Shown here piece by piece: positions 35,340-48,100 of a stretch of 64,000 nucleotides of DNA (position 1 is its first letter; every line of letters begins with the position of its first letter). The DNA lies in assembly GCA_019454045.1 (NCBI GenBank), contig SKCR01047773.1:58561-122560 (forward strand), read 5' to 3'. Made by a program: the position numbers and the translations under genes. Under the pieces are notes generated by a model. It had not been told where the DNA came from, did no database searches, and was given only the letters and a program-made list of their open reading frames with translations. The DNA comes from Zanthoxylum bungeanum. Its lineage: Eukaryota; Streptophyta; Magnoliopsida; Sapindales; Rutaceae.

Positions 35340-35696
35340 TCAGCCAGACTTGACTTCTCGAACGTTAAGCTGGATCTGAAAGTGTAACACTTTCTTTTTG
35401 TCGCTCAAATGATTCTCCCCAGTAGTGCTTGACACGCTTGTTTTTAACCTTGAAAGTTTTGCTGGAGTCAAGATCATGTATCTCAACGGCTCTATTGGTA
35501 GAACTTTGGTGATCACAAATGGACCTGACCACCGTGATTTTGGCTTCCATGGGAAGAATTTCACCCTTGATTTGTTTAACAGTACCTTCTGCCCTGGTTC
35601 CAGTTGTATGCACACTAACTTCTCAATGTCTTTTCTTGCCCTTTTCTTTGTACAATTTGGCATCTTCAAAAGGCTGGTGATGTGAAATTCCCCCAT
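35340..35696 (-). pseudogene. Integrase C-terminal remnant, Athila-like
   Basis: The 118-codon frame contains LEPGQKVLLNKSRVKFFPW and KSRWSGPFVI, the hallmark of the Athila integrase C-terminus (after the catalytic core). The zinc-binding and catalytic domains are absent. It overlaps the end of the protease-linker frame in another register. A run of five G at about 35694-35698 marks the frame change, so a single frameshift separates the two. The tail is also frameshifted: a VKHYWGE-type segment is read in another frame near 35420. Originally it was probably one gag-protease-integrase-tail reading frame made by a large internal deletion. Confidence 0.75.
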
Positions 35697-37890
35697 TCGT
35701 TGAGCTGGTGGAAATTTTTCTCTTCTGTTGCTTGTAGTGCAAGAATTGGCTCATTCAGTACAAAAGACGCTTTATCTTTAGGCTCCACAGGTAATTGACA
35801 TGTTTTAAGTTTGTCAGTAGAACTTTGTCTTTCATCAGAGTTCTGAATGGTACTGTGTATCACATCGAGTTTGAAACATTCCTCCTTCTTTTCATCATCT
35901 GGGAAATTCATGGCCTTGAAAACATTGAATGTTACTTCTTGGTCATGTACCCTCATGGTTAATTCTTTTTTTTGTACATCAATAATGGTTCGACCTGTAG
36001 CCAAGAATGGTCTTCCAAGGATGATTGGCATGTCTGCGTCTTCCTCCATATCAAGGACAATAAAATCTGCTGGGAAAATGAATTTGTCAACTTTGACCAG
36101 CACATCCTCAACTACGCCTCTTGGAAATACAAGCGTTTTATCAGCAAGTTACAGTGAGACTGATTTTGGCATTGTTTCTCCAATCTGTAATTTCCTGAAA
36201 ATAGAAAAAGGCATCAAGTTAACACTAGCACCTAAATCACACAGAGCCTTACCAAAGTCATGTTCTCCTATGACGCAAGGAACAGTGAAACTGCCAGGAT
36301 CTTTCAACTTTGGGGGAAGTTTCCTCTGAATGATAGCGCTGCATTCTTCTGTTAATGCTACTGTCTCGTAATCTCCCAATCTCCCTTTCGGTGAAAGAAT
36401 ATCTTTCATGAATTTGGTATATGTGGGCATTTGTTCCAACGCTTCTGTTAATGGAATGTTGATATGCATCTTTTTGAAGATTTCCAGGAATCGAGAAAAC
36501 TGCTTGTCCAATTTGTTCTTCTGAAGACGTTGAGGAAAATGTGGAGGTGGAATGATCTGTTCTTTTTCCTTTGCTTCTTTTTCCTCCATCTGTTGCTTTG
36601 TTTCTTTTGGAACTTCCTCAACAGCTGTTTTGGCTCCAACATCTTTGTTGATTTCAGTACCGCTTTTTAACATGATGGCATGACATTGCTCCTTCCCCAT
36701 GTTCCTTGGATTTGGCTCTGTGTTGCTAGGAAGGGTACCTGGCGGTCTGTAACTCTGAGCATTGGCCAGTTGTCCAATTTGATTCTCCAGTGCTTTAATA
36801 GAAGTTGATTGGCTTTGATTGAATGCTGTTTGAGCTTGAAACATAGCATCGTATTTTGCTTCTTGCTTTTTGAACATCTCTGCAAACCATTCTTTCATTT
36901 CTGGTTCTTTTTCATGCTCCTGGCATTTGTTCTGCTGGTGGAATCCAGGTGGTGGATAGTTCTGTTGCTGGAATCCAGGTGGTGGGTTGTTCTTTTGCCC
37001 TGAACTGTTGCTCCATGAAAAATTGGGATGATTTCTCCACCCAGGGTTGTAGGTGTTGGAATATGGATTGTTCCCCTGTCTGTTGAAATTATTGACATAG
37101 TTCACTCGCTCTTCCTGCTGAACTGGTTCTGGTGTTCCTCTATATGATGAACTTGTGGATCCACCATTAACCTTCATGTTAAGAGTTTCCAGATTTTTGC
37201 AAATCATATCCAGCTTGACATTCAGTGCTGTGTTGGCTCCAACTTCATAAATTCCTGCGATTCTTTGGATCATGCTCCTTTCTGTTGGCCACAAAGAATT
37301 ATTGTTGGCCATTTCTTCAATTAAATCCCAAGCCTGATCTTCTCCTTTTGCCATCAAAGCTCCTCCAGCAGCAGCATCAATTGTGGTTCTCATTATTCCA
37401 GAAAGTCCATTGTAGAAGGTTTGGACTTGTAGCCACTTTGCGATCTCATGATGAGGACATTTCCAGAGTAAATCTTTAAATCTTTCCCAAGCTTCGCAAA
37501 GGGATTCTGAATCTTGTTGTACAAAAGATGTGATGTCATTCCTCAGTTTTGCTGTTCTGGCTGGTGGAAAGTACTTTGCAAGAAATTTGGTCGCTAAAGT
37601 GTTCCAAGTTGTGATAGAACCTGCTGGTAGTGAATGTAGCCATGCTTTAGCTCTGTCCTTCAGGGAGTATGGAAAAACACGCAGTCTCATTGCTTCTTCA
37701 GCTGCTCGGTTGTAATTGAAAGTGCCGCAAACTTCCATGAAGTTACTGATGTGAGCATTAGGATCTTCAGTTGCATTTCCCCCAAATTGTACTGACTGCT
37801 GAATCATCTGGATGCATGTTTTGATGTCACCTGCATTTGCTGGTAAGGGAGGAAGTACAATACAAGAAATGAGTCTGTCAACCACCGGAA
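35666..37890 (-). pseudogene. gag-protease, Athila-like Gypsy, broken by one stop
   Basis: The gag capsid domain spans the first 200 or so codons (RVFPYSLKDRAKAWLHSLP, TWNTLATKFLAKYF). A Gln/Asn/Pro-rich region follows, then a retropepsin beginning ALCDLGASVNLMP. A TAA at 36149-36151 interrupts the frame inside the protease, and the same frame resumes to 35666 (VDKFIFPADFIVLDM, IILGRPFLATG). The apparent first codon at 37885 is GTG: the true start and the 5' leader were removed by the deletion that joins gag to the LTR at 37890. Apart from the lost start and the single stop it is well preserved. The protein would form the virus-like particle core and process it. Reverse transcriptase does not follow. 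Confidence 0.85.
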
Positions 37891-39938
37891 TTGATTACTA
37901 GTATCTAACAGGTTGTTTGATTGATTTGAAATGGTGACGATTCTAAATTTAAAAACAAGTAAATAACATTGTTCGAAAGTAGATTTTAAGAAAATTTAAT
38001 ATTAAAAACTATCTAGGGTTGTGATTTCTTCCAATATCATTTTAAAGATGAAGTGGTTATCTTAAAGTTGGGTAATATATTGATTTATTAACCTGGAACA
38101 CTAAATTATGTGTAAGCCTCTGTCGATGGTCAGACACAAATACCCAGTTTAACCCAATTGAACCATATGTCTATGCCAACCAAATTATCTGGATTCATTA
38201 AGTTTAAGTTCCAATTATGGCTACCCCCGCCTGACAGGTATATTCCTATCATGTAAGGAAATCTATAAAGGGTTATCTATCCTCAAGGAAGATCGTGGGC
38301 TATTAAGTCTAAGGTCTTAAACCTAAAATCCCTATGTCTAGTTCATTTTAGATTTACCAGTTCAATTTTATTAATGGCCAGTTAATAAAAAGCATTAGGA
38401 TTAAGACTCAATAAATAAACCTTTATATTACCCAAACTATAATTTAACCCCTTATAAACCGGTGATATTGGATTTCATCACAACCCCAGATAACTGGCTT
38501 AGTTACGACACATATTTACAGGTAGTAAAAACTTAAATAAAATAAAAGACATAAAGTAAAATACTAAAAATTAAATACTGAAAAGTAAATTGCTGAAAAG
38601 TAAAATGCTGAAAGTAAATGTTGAAATTAAATACTGAAAATTAAATGCTGAAAAGTAAATGCTGAAAGTAAATTGCTGAAAGTAAATTGCTGAAAAGTAA
38701 ATTGCTGAAAAGTAAATGCTGAAAGTAAATTGTTGAAAAGTAAATAAAGTAAAAGTACAATAAAAGAAAATGTTGAGGTAAAAGGATCCGCTTTTATTAC
38801 TTCTATTTTAGATATCTCCCTTAATATAATATATAACTTGCATGATAATTACCAACCAGCCATATAGGCGGTATCCAGATTAAGTCAAATAATAATTAAT
38901 TACCAACCGACCAATCAGGCGGTATCCAGTTTAGTCAGGTTAAAACCAATTTAAATAATTACCAACCGACCAATATGGCGGTATCCTCGTTAAGTCGGGT
39001 TTTAACTAGTTTATATATTATAATTAAGGGAGATTAATCTAAATATTAGTCATAAAAGTTTTACCTTTTACCCCAGCAAAGGGGAGTTACCTCCTTATTA
39101 CTGAAAAGTAAAAATTGAAAATTAAAGAAAGAAAAGTACTGTGCGCGTAAAGTAAAAGTAAATTGCGGAAAGTAAAAACTGAAAAGTAAAGAAAAGAAAG
39201 TGCGAAAGCGGAAATTAATTACTGAAAGCTATAAATAAACAAACAAGATACAATCTTCTTAGTATTCTTAAGGAATTCCTTAGAAGAAAGTATGAATTTT
39301 ACAAATGAAATGGCTTGGTATTTATAGGCAAAATTTTGCCTCCATCAAATCATCCACCAAATCAATTATTAATTGCTCCACTAATTGCTCCACCAAATCC
39401 ATTATTAATTGCTCCAATAATCTCTTATCATGTTTGGTGATGATTTGATAATTTTTATTATTTATTTATTAATTTATTTTTTTACTTTGAAAATGATTGA
39501 AAGTGACTTTAATAATTACACACTACACACTTCTGTATGGTTCATCAATTTTGGGCATAAAATATTCAGAATTAGAAATTATTTTGTCTTTCAAAGTTGT
39601 AGATATTTGAGTCTTCTTTAATCTGGAACTTGAATCAGCTCAATCCGATATCTGAGTAAAACGTTAAGCCCAAAATACGACAGATGCGCAAAATTGGAAT
39701 TTCAAAACTGCACTTCGTCAAAACGCCATTTCAAGTTTCCAATCTCCAAAATTAAAATATCAAGTCCAATAATTGCCCTTATTTGACCATATTTCGTCCT
39801 AAATGATTTCATTAAGTCCCAATATTATTTTATCTGCAAAATAAAATAAAACACATCAAAACGTTCATCAAACCCGAGAAACTAAACAAAATATTAAGTA
39901 AAAAGGGCGGTAAATATTGATATATTTTCCGCTTATCA
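37891..39938 (-). repeat. Athila-like LTR, 5' LTR of the LOG-carrying element
   Basis: It ends CCGCTTATCA at 39938 (minus-strand start TGATAAGCGG). It is nearly identical to 30411-32450, including the expanded CTGAAAAGTAAATTG repeats at 38560-38760 and the same truncation at the gag side. No primer site lies between it and gag. It abuts the RNase H region of the Tat-like relic at 39939. Confidence 0.8.
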
Positions 39939-39942
39939 CATA

Positions 39943-40535
39943 CTTGGCTTTATTATTGGTGACTTTGAAGCCACACTTGACTACCTGCAGTAGTGTATCG
40001 TCTTCAGAGGTGGTGATCACAATTCCCAACCCGCATTCCCATTTGTTGCTAGATCCCTCGACTGTAAGTTTCCAAATAGCAGTCGACTAGACACATTATA
40101 CTTCTAATTCAGTGAGTAATCGTAGGCTAGGGTTGAAGTCGGCCACGAAGTCTGCTAGTGCTTGAGATTTGATCGCGGTCTGTGGCTGATAAGTGATGTC
40201 ATGCTCTCCAAACTCCACAACCCAGTTCACCAGTCTTCCAGAGAGTTCAGATTTGTGGAGTATGCTTCTCAAGGGGTAGGAAATGTAGAGAGTGATTGGG
40301 TTCCCTTAAAAATAGGGACGTAGTTTCCGAGCCGCTGTTATTAAAGCAATTCCCAACTTCTCTATCTAGCTGTAGCGAGTCTCCGCCTCGAGAAGAGCTT
40401 TACTTACATAGTAGATTGAGAGTTGCGTCCCTTCTTCCTCCATGATCAAGACCGCACTGACAGCTTGCTCTGAAACCCCCAAATAGAGGAAAAGCCTTTC
40501 ATTTTCGACTGGCTTTGAAAAGAGTAGAGAAGTGG
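39943..40535 (-). pseudogene. T1 RNase H region relic
   Basis: Minus-strand pieces include SIYYVSKALLEAETRYS, LVNWVVEFGEHDI and ALADFVADFNPS, typical of the Gypsy RNase H and the following tether. It ends at VTNNKAKY, cut by the neighbouring LTR. Several stops interrupt it. Confidence 0.65.
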
Positions 40536-40539
40536 TTAA

Positions 40540-41400
40540 TTATCTCTTGAGTTCCTTCAAAGCTTCCTCATAGGCTGGAGTCCATTCGAAATTCTTCACT
40601 TTCTTGAGGGCAGAGAAGAACATAAATCTTTTGTCTGTGGACTTGAAGATGAACCTATTCAGAGCTATAATCCTCCATGCAAGTCGCATGATATATTTCG
40701 GGGTGGCGGGAGATGAAATATTAAGAATAAACTTAATCTGATTAGGGTTGGCTTCAATCCCTCGTCGAGTGGCCATGTAGCCAAGGAATTTGCCCAAAGC
40801 GGCACCGAATGCACATTTTGTGGGGTTCAGCTTCATGCCATATTTCCTCATTAGGTCGAATGCTTGCCCCAAGTGCTCTAGATGCTGCTCAGCCTTTAAT
40901 GACTTCACCAACATATTGTCTATGTAGACTTCCATGGTCTTCCCGATCTGTTGGGAGAATATCTTATTAATGAGACGTTGGTAGGTGGCTCAAACATTCT
41001 TGAGTCCGAACGCCATCACCTTGTAGCAATAGATACATTTGTTGGTGACGAATGTTGTCTTCTATTAGTCATTAAAGTACATGGGGATTTGATTGTAGCC
41101 TGAATAGACTTCCATGAAGCTCAACAACTCATGCTCTGCTGTAACATCGACCATTGAATCAATATGAGGTAGAGAGAATGAATCTTTTGGGCATTATTTG
41201 TTCAAATCTGTGAAGTCGATGTAGAATCATCAATTCCCATTCTTCTTTCGAACCACGACGACGTTCGCAAGCCACTATGGGTATCAGACTTCTTTGATGG
41301 CTCTATTTTGTAACAGTATTTGAACCTCATCGTCGATTATTTGGTTCCTCTTTGGAGCAAACTTTCTCATCTTCTGTCTGACATGGGGTAGTCTGGATCC
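40540..41400 (-). pseudogene. T1 reverse transcriptase relic
   Basis: The 131-codon frame 40935-40540 starts MEVYIDNMLVKS. The usual active-site YVDD is changed to YIDN, so one catalytic Asp is lost. LNPTKCAFG and GKFLGYM follow, as in Tat-lineage reverse transcriptases. Upstream (to about 41400), KVMAFGLKNV then a stop then ATYQRL covers the preceding motif. Inactive. Confidence 0.75.
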
Positions 41401-41636
41401 ACATGGAGTTCGTGGGTTATCATCTTAGGATCTATACTCGTCATATCTTTATAAGACCAGGCAAAATAGTCGTGTTGTTCCTTGAGAAAATCAATTATAT
41501 CAGTGCATAGCTTGGGTTCAAGGTAAGCCCCAATCTGGGCTTTATGGTATGTATATTGAGGATGAATCTGGACCTCGTCGAGTTTCTTAATGTTAAGCTG
41601 GTCTTGTTCGGTCTCACGAGATCCTTCCTATAATTG

Positions 41637-42180
41637 CTATACTGACTGAGACTTAGTTTTCAGAGTCGTTTGATAGCAACCCCTTGAGGCAAGCTGGTCC
41701 CTTTGATTTCTTGGAAACCCCCATTTGGTGGGTAATTTCAACACTTGATGGTAGATGGAAGAGATTTCCCTCATGTCGTGAATCCAAGGTCGGCCAACTA
41801 TCATGTTGTAGGCTGATGGACAATCCAAGACCAAGAATATGGTGATTTTGTTGATCCCTCTTGCGTATATTGGGAGTGATATTTCTCCCAAGGTGAACTT
41901 GTGTTCCCCACTGAACCCTATCAACGTAGTCGACCGTCGATTGATTTTATCCAATTATTCTCCCGTGTCTGCAAGAGCAGTATTGAAGATGATGTTGGCT
42001 GATTATCCCGTATCAACTAACACTCGTTTAATCTTAGATTTTACAACTTGTAATAAGATCACCAAAGCGTCACGGTGAGGATTCATTCGACTGGAGCTGT
42101 TGTCATCAGTGAACTCGATTGACAAGTCGGTGAACATCCATTCAATCGAAATTGTAGAGTGGAAAGTCCATATTGTAGTT
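41637..42180 (-). pseudogene. T1 protease region relic
   Basis: The frame 41954-41637 reads TLIGFSGEHKFTLGEISLP and SAYNMIVGRPWIHDM, collinear with the protease C-terminal part of T2 (58000-58290). The active-site region near 42000-42060 is disrupted by stops. Confidence 0.7.
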
Positions 42181-42351
42181 TCTCTCGAATGTCGTTTGGT
42201 GGCTGAATAAGAAATACCACTGACTTCAGATCCGCCTGAAATAAAATTAATTGTATTATTTATTGGTAGTGGTGGCTAAAGGCCGTCTCCCCGTTCGTCC
42301 ATTTCGTCTCTTTGGGCCAACGTAGCTTGCCCTTCTATGTAAGCAAGTCCT

Positions 42352-43750
42352 TCAGATACCTTTTTTTAGTAGCTCCAAAACTTCTAACCTCAGGGCCACA
42401 CAATCTGCTGTCGTTTGGCCGTAGTCTCGGTGAAACTCGCACCATCTACTTGTATCCTTCCTGGTAGAACTGTCTCTAGAGCACGGGAGCCATTTCACTT
42501 TGTTCCCCATATTCTTGAGGACTGAGACCAGTTCCTGGAGAAATAGTGAAATTTTAGTCTGGACGTCTTGGGATGTTATAAGAAATCTTATCTTGGACCC
42601 TGTATGGTAAATGTTGGCGATCAAAATCTCTATTAAGAGGGCGATGGTCCCTTCTTTGATAAACCCTTCTGTCTACTGACTGCGGACCTTTTCCAGTGAA
42701 TTTTTTGGGTCACTTGGGAGGATTCGGTATTCTTTCATTTTATAGACTGGAGGAACTTTCTCTATTCTTGTTCCTTTTATCTTCCTCCCATCTGATTTTG
42801 ATTTGGGCTCGGGCCATCACTTGATCCATAGTGTAGCATCAGACTTTTGTAAGCTTTTATAAAGTCTGCTGTCTCATTTATGAAGGCTTTAACAACAGTC
42901 GGCTGATGGAGATCCAGGATAGATATTCTCTCCTTATTGAAACGAGCTATGTAGCCTCGTAATGATTCTCCTTTTCGCTAATGAATTGCATTAATGTCGT
43001 ATGTGGTCTTCTACAGTTTGCAAGAGCTGTCAAAGTGCTCCACGAACTTATCAGTAAGTTCTTGATATGACCTAATAGTTCAGTATGGTAGATTGATGAA
43101 CTAAGTGAGGGGGCTGCCGATGTCTCTCCAATCCTCTGCATATTCCAGATTCCCATTGGTGTGGAGCCAGACCTGTAGACATCATCTTGTATTTATAATG
43201 GATCACATGGTCGTCGGGGTATGTGGATCCATCATATAACTTCATATCCAGAGGGCTAAATTTCCGTGGAAGTTCAATGGAAGTAATGGCTCCCAAGAAG
43301 GGAGTGTCCGAAATTGTACCAACTCGACTTTTTCTCACTGGTAGTCTGACACCAGGTAGGCTGGATAAAATTGCCTATTTGAACTCATGCATTTCTTTGC
43401 GCATTGTTGAAGTGACTTGTTGAGCTTGGTCGGTTGGAGAGATAAGTTGACTTCTTTGGTGATTTGATAGATGGTTTTCTGATGGCGGATTATTGTTGGC
43501 CACATTATTGAATGCTTCCAAGAGGTTGGGTCGAATGGTAGGATTGCTGGGGTGATCCAAAGTTTCACGATGTTGGGAGGTTGAGGAAATTTACTCTAAA
43601 TGTTTCTGGAGGTTTGTATTGGAGCTTCACATGGCTAAGTTTTCATCATCTAAAGCTCGTAATCGTTCTTGGAGAATGACCAACTGAGCGGCTACAGGGT
43701 CTGGTGTCTGCTCGCTGCCCAAAGTCATGAGTAGGTGTGATTGAAATGAT
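42352..43750 (-). pseudogene. T1 gag relic
   Basis: Pieces at 43568-43335, 43338-43072 and 42624-42352 match T2 gag. They include LPRKFSPLDMKLYDGS, HYKYKMMSTGL and the zinc-knuckle-like WCEFHRDYGQTTADC. They are frameshifted and interrupted. Confidence 0.7.
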
Positions 43751-43791
43751 CGTAGACTGAGAGAACTTTACTTGCTATAAATCGCTAAGTC

Positions 43792-43809
43792 CCCACGGTG
43801 GGCGCCAAA
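43792..43809 (-). other. T1 primer binding site
   Basis: The minus strand reads TTTGGCGCCCACCGTGGG, the form found after the 5' LTR of Tat-like Gypsy elements. The equivalent in T2 is at 56157-56175. Confidence 0.7.
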
Positions 43810-43810
43810 T

Positions 43811-44455
43811 TATAGACACTGGATTTCACCTTATGTCCATAATCGAGATTTGTATGATGGGGCACTAGCGATTCTGCAAAACGAAGGTATAGTGAGCATG
43901 AAGTCTCTACCCACCGGTGTGGTGGGTGCCGTAGGCACTCCAACGTTCAAGTCAGTAACGAAGACAAACGGTAAATAAGGTAAAAGCGAAAGCAAGGTAT
44001 GAGGTTACCTTGACCTCCGTGGACTGCCGTGAGGGCGGTGGGCCGGTGTTTAGAGAGAGAGACTTTGAGAGCAATAGGCTTTGAGAGTTGAAGTAAGAGT
44101 GATTAAGCTTGGAATGAATGTAATTCTGAATTTTACTTCCTTTTATAGACTAAAGAATAGTCTATTAGTTGGAATAGGGGTTGTATTTATGAAGGTGGGG
44201 CCCACTAATATTCATCTTTCGGTGATGAATCAGCTAATTATACGGAGACCAATTAATTTATGAAAAGATGATTTTCGGTTGGTCCTTGTTGGAAAGTGGG
44301 ATGCCCTGTAGGCTTTTAATGGGCCAGAGAAGATAATTAGGTCCTTGGTCCAAATTTGGTCTCGGTAATGTTTAAAGGAATTTAGGCTTTAGTTGATAAT
44401 GGGCCCGAAATGAAAAGATGATAATACCCTTAGCCTAAATTTGGCCCGTAAAACC
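43811..44455 (-). repeat. T1 5' LTR
   Basis: It shares with the T2 LTR the block around CCACACCGGTGGG and GTGCCTACGGC (reverse complement) and the GGGCCAAA start region. The right boundary near 44455 is approximate because the terminal bases have diverged. Confidence 0.55.
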
Positions 44456-45084
44456 ACCAACTTACTTGAATAATCTTTCTTAACTAATTAAACTATAATC
44501 TTAATGTGTAAGAAAGACTAAATCTTGTTAAAAATGGCTTTTAATCCAGCTAAATGAAAATGCCATGAAAATGATGAACAAAATGTTGAGTTTTAGGAAG
44601 AAGAAAAGTTAAATTCATAAATTTTATTTATTAACTTTTATGTAACTCTTACGCGTCATTGCACATGTATTATAGTCTGATACCAACTTATAAATTGTGC
44701 ACTCAAAGATTATTAATTATCAAAATAAGTAATTTTAGTTGTATAATAAATTATTTTAAAAGGTAAAAAGATCATTAGATAAATAAGAGGGATTTTTATT
44801 TATTAGGCCCCCTAATTACATATCTATTATATATACTAAATAGGGATAAGTAGCACACCAAGAGCTATTGTTTAAGCTGATTCACCTGCATTCCACTATA
44901 ACTTCACATGATTGCCGCTTTATTGTTCAGGTGCTTCGTTTGTTAGCTGATTAAGCTGTTTCAATCAACTTGTCTTCTTTTTAAGTTATTTCTTCATTTT
45001 TTATGCTTCCTCTTGAGCTTGAAAAGCTTCTGGCCCAGTAGGCCCATAAAACTCACTAGGCTCGATTCATTTCTCTATTTTATT
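44456..45084. other. Unassigned AT-rich sequence
   Basis: I see no coding frame, repeat unit or element end in this stretch. Confidence 0.4.
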
Positions 45085-45187
45085 CCATAATGAAAGCGCA
45101 CCGGAGTCAGTGACATCACTTCGGAATGGAATCACACCGGAGTGACTGATGACACACTCACAAAGTGGTTCTTTACTCTCAAATATA
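45085..45187 (-). repeat. CACTA tandem array, left remnant
   Basis: Two to three units of the same kind as 50649-51535, for example GACATCACTTCGGAATGGAA then CACCGGAGTGACTGATG. They are separated from the main array by the Gypsy insertion. Confidence 0.6.
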
Positions 45188-48100
45188 TCGAAGTAACAAA
45201 ATAACTGGGTAAGTCCGAGATCGATCCACATGGAACAAATTTAGTGAAATAAAATAATAATTTGAGTGAAAATAAAGATTGATTTATTTGAAATGATTGA
45301 TAATTTTTAAATTGGACTGCAACAATAAAATAAAATATTGGGGCTAGGGGATCTAATTTTAATATTTCAAATTTAGAAATCTTACTTTTTATAATATATA
45401 AATTGTCATTATTACCCAGTTAATTTATTTCAGAAATTAATTATGCCAAAATATATAAAATCAACTATAAAGGCGATGATAACATTTATCTATAATAAGT
45501 CCAGTTAGGTACTCAATTATGTGAAATAAATAAAATCAGTCATACAGGCGGTAACAAAATTTGTCAATAATTAATCCAGATTTAAATTAAATATTAGTTT
45601 TTAGATTACAATTCATATAATATAATATTTTTTAAGATTAATCTATATTCTCATATTAAAAGCATCACCCTTTACCCCAACATGATGAAATTAGTTACGC
45701 ATAATTTAAATAAAAATACACATAATTTTTTTACTAAAAAAAAAAGAAATTACAAGAAAGCTAAACAAAATTAAAACATACAAGAGTTGAAATTCCATAA
45801 ATTTTCAAAAAAAAAACTATGGACTTCCGAGCTACTTAACTGAGGTGCAGAGCACCTCTATTTATAGATGGCTCAACACCTTTCTGTTGGGATGTATGCC
45901 CTAGAGCTACATGTGATGTAAACGGTTTTATGTGTTTTGAAATAAAATGATGCATTATTCATTTATCAAGGCGTTTGTTTAATTTTCGCATATTATATAT
46001 CATCTTGAATACCCTAGATTACTTATGTGTCTTCAGACTTAGTGTATGAGTGTCATACACAAGAGGATTTAAGTCAGAAGTTTGTAATCTTAAATAGTCC
46101 ATAGAGAGCAAACAAAGCGGGTACTTTGTTTGTGGTTTATCTATAGCTGTGGTCCATTCTATATTTGTATGGCGACCTTAATCCGGGATCGTCCATGTAG
46201 AAACATGAGAATAGAGGCACCTTGTATGATGTGATCATATAGAACTGGACCCAGATGGAAATGACATTATTTTAATATCCGTTAAACAAAGAAAGTCATT
46301 TCGATCTACTAGATGGTCATATATGGATTGATCTTAATCCTGAGTGTACTACGAACTCCTGCATGACAGGCTATGACCTTTGATTTACAAAGGTGAGGTT
46401 GGTGTTGCAGTCCCGACCAATAGCTACGTACTTTGGGGGCATGGTCTGTTGTGTAGCTGAGAACGTTTTACATAGACATGGAGTTCACTCATTCTTGCGA
46501 GAAGTAGATGAGTATCTTTCTTAAGGGTTGATTCGGTGCTTGAACGATTTGAGCGCTCAAATCTTTCTATTACGAATAGAAAGATTAAAATTCATAATAG
46601 TTATGAATAAATCGTTCATTAGAGAATCAATGGTACTTAAGGTAAAAATAATTAGAGGGGTATAACAGACATTATGACCCGACTCTAATTACGAGATACT
46701 CGTGAAGGGTCAATTCGTATGTAATGACTAAATCGATGGACACCGACTTGGTTCGGCTTAATATATCATCTGCGGCAACGAGAGTGCAACTTCGGGTTTT
46801 TAGTGGAATAACCCGGAGTTAATAATTCAAAATATTTAATTAAGAGCTTAATTAATATTTCGAGATTATTGGAGCTCGGAACCGTAGGTCCATTTGGTCC
46901 CCGTGCTAGCTCAATATACTATAGCGGATTTAGTATAATTGGATAGTCCAATTATATACTCACAAAGGTATAAATATTATTAATATGATTAATAATATTA
47001 ATTGTTACACTTGAAACTATATATTAAATGTTAATATATAGTTTTATTAAATATAAGATATTTGAACACATGTTATTTAATTATATTAGATATAATTAAA
47101 TGAAAGGTTAAATTTGTAATTTCCAAATTTTGGGTTTTGGAAACCCTTGGATTTAATTTGGAAGTTACAGATTGTTAAATAGCATTTAACCCTTTTATTT
47201 TGTAACATCTTTTCTATTATGGAAAGTAAATATTAGTGTTACAAAATTTTTATTTCTTTTACATGTGTGGCCGATTTCTTCATGAAAGAAAAGGGAAGAG
47301 TTTTATTTGTTTTGACAATTAAATCTCTTATTTGGATGTTATATTTTTTGAAAGGTAATTACATATTTAATTTTTGTAACATCTCTTTATTATGGTAATT
47401 AAATATTAGATGTTACAAAATTGAATTAAAATTCCATCCCTTGGCCGAAACTTGCTAGGTAGGAAAGCTTAGGGTTTGTTTTATTTTGTAAAATGAAAAC
47501 CCTAAGTATAAAAAGAAAAATATGATTTTTCTTTTGTCGCCCTCTCATTCTTGGAACCCTAGCCATCTTCTTCTTCTTCTCCATTCTCTCAAAAGTTGAG
47601 AAACTCCATTGAAGAACAAGAAGAAGAAAAATTAAATATTAAGTGTGATTAAAATCTCTAAATCGTTTAGGGATTTATTTTGTGAGTGTAGCCCACACTA
47701 CTTTCCGTTGGTTACGAGTCATAACACGGAAGACTTTGTGGTGTCGAACAAATCAATATCTTCTTCTAATTCTATAGGTCACGGCATTGAGGGTTGGTTT
47801 ACCTCATTGCCGCAACTCACTTGTGTGACTCGGGGCTCGGTTTGTTTTCATTTTAATTCGAAACTTTTGGGAAACACTTGGGGACATTTTGGGGCTGAGT
47901 TGGGACTGTTTTTTGAGTGAAAAAATCAGACCTAAAACATCACAGCAGGTCACACAAATCAATGGTTGTTTTGGGTGCAGTTCGGGTGTGTAACCGGTCC
48001 AAAACAGTCCGTTATTTCACTGCAGTTCCAGGGGCTGTTCGGGGACTGTTTCGGGGGTATTCCGGGGCTGAAATCTTGTCCGAAACAGAAGTAAAATTTC

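Larger units (their letters stand above)
30411..39938 (-). mobile_element. Athila-like Ty3/Gypsy derivative carrying a LOG gene
   Basis: Order on the minus strand: 5' LTR (39938-37891), gag-protease (37890-35666), integrase C-terminus (35696-35340), a GGGAGGCAACCC word, a viral-like fragment, LOG (34438-33782), a GACAATGTCTCATTTAGG/GGGGGAGG tract, a 3' untranslated region, a polypurine tract, and the 3' LTR (32450-30411). Reverse transcriptase, RNase H and most of integrase are absent, so it must have depended on an intact relative. The primer site is deleted in this copy, so this exact copy could not start replication. The two LTRs are nearly identical, which suggests recent amplification or duplication. 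No target duplication was found. Confidence 0.7.
39939..44455 (-). mobile_element. Tat-like Ty3/Gypsy relic (T1), minus strand
   Basis: From right to left: LTR (43811-44455), primer site (43792-43809), gag, protease, reverse transcriptase and RNase H, ending where the Athila-like LTR begins. Many stops and frameshifts. The integrase and 3' LTR are missing from the window. It is a diverged relative of element T2 at 55542-58293. Confidence 0.75.

Noticed and set aside
37883..37885. Start codon for the large gag frame
   Set aside because: The codon is GTG, and an in-frame stop lies a few codons upstream in LTR sequence. Comparison with the plus copy shows the true ATG was deleted.
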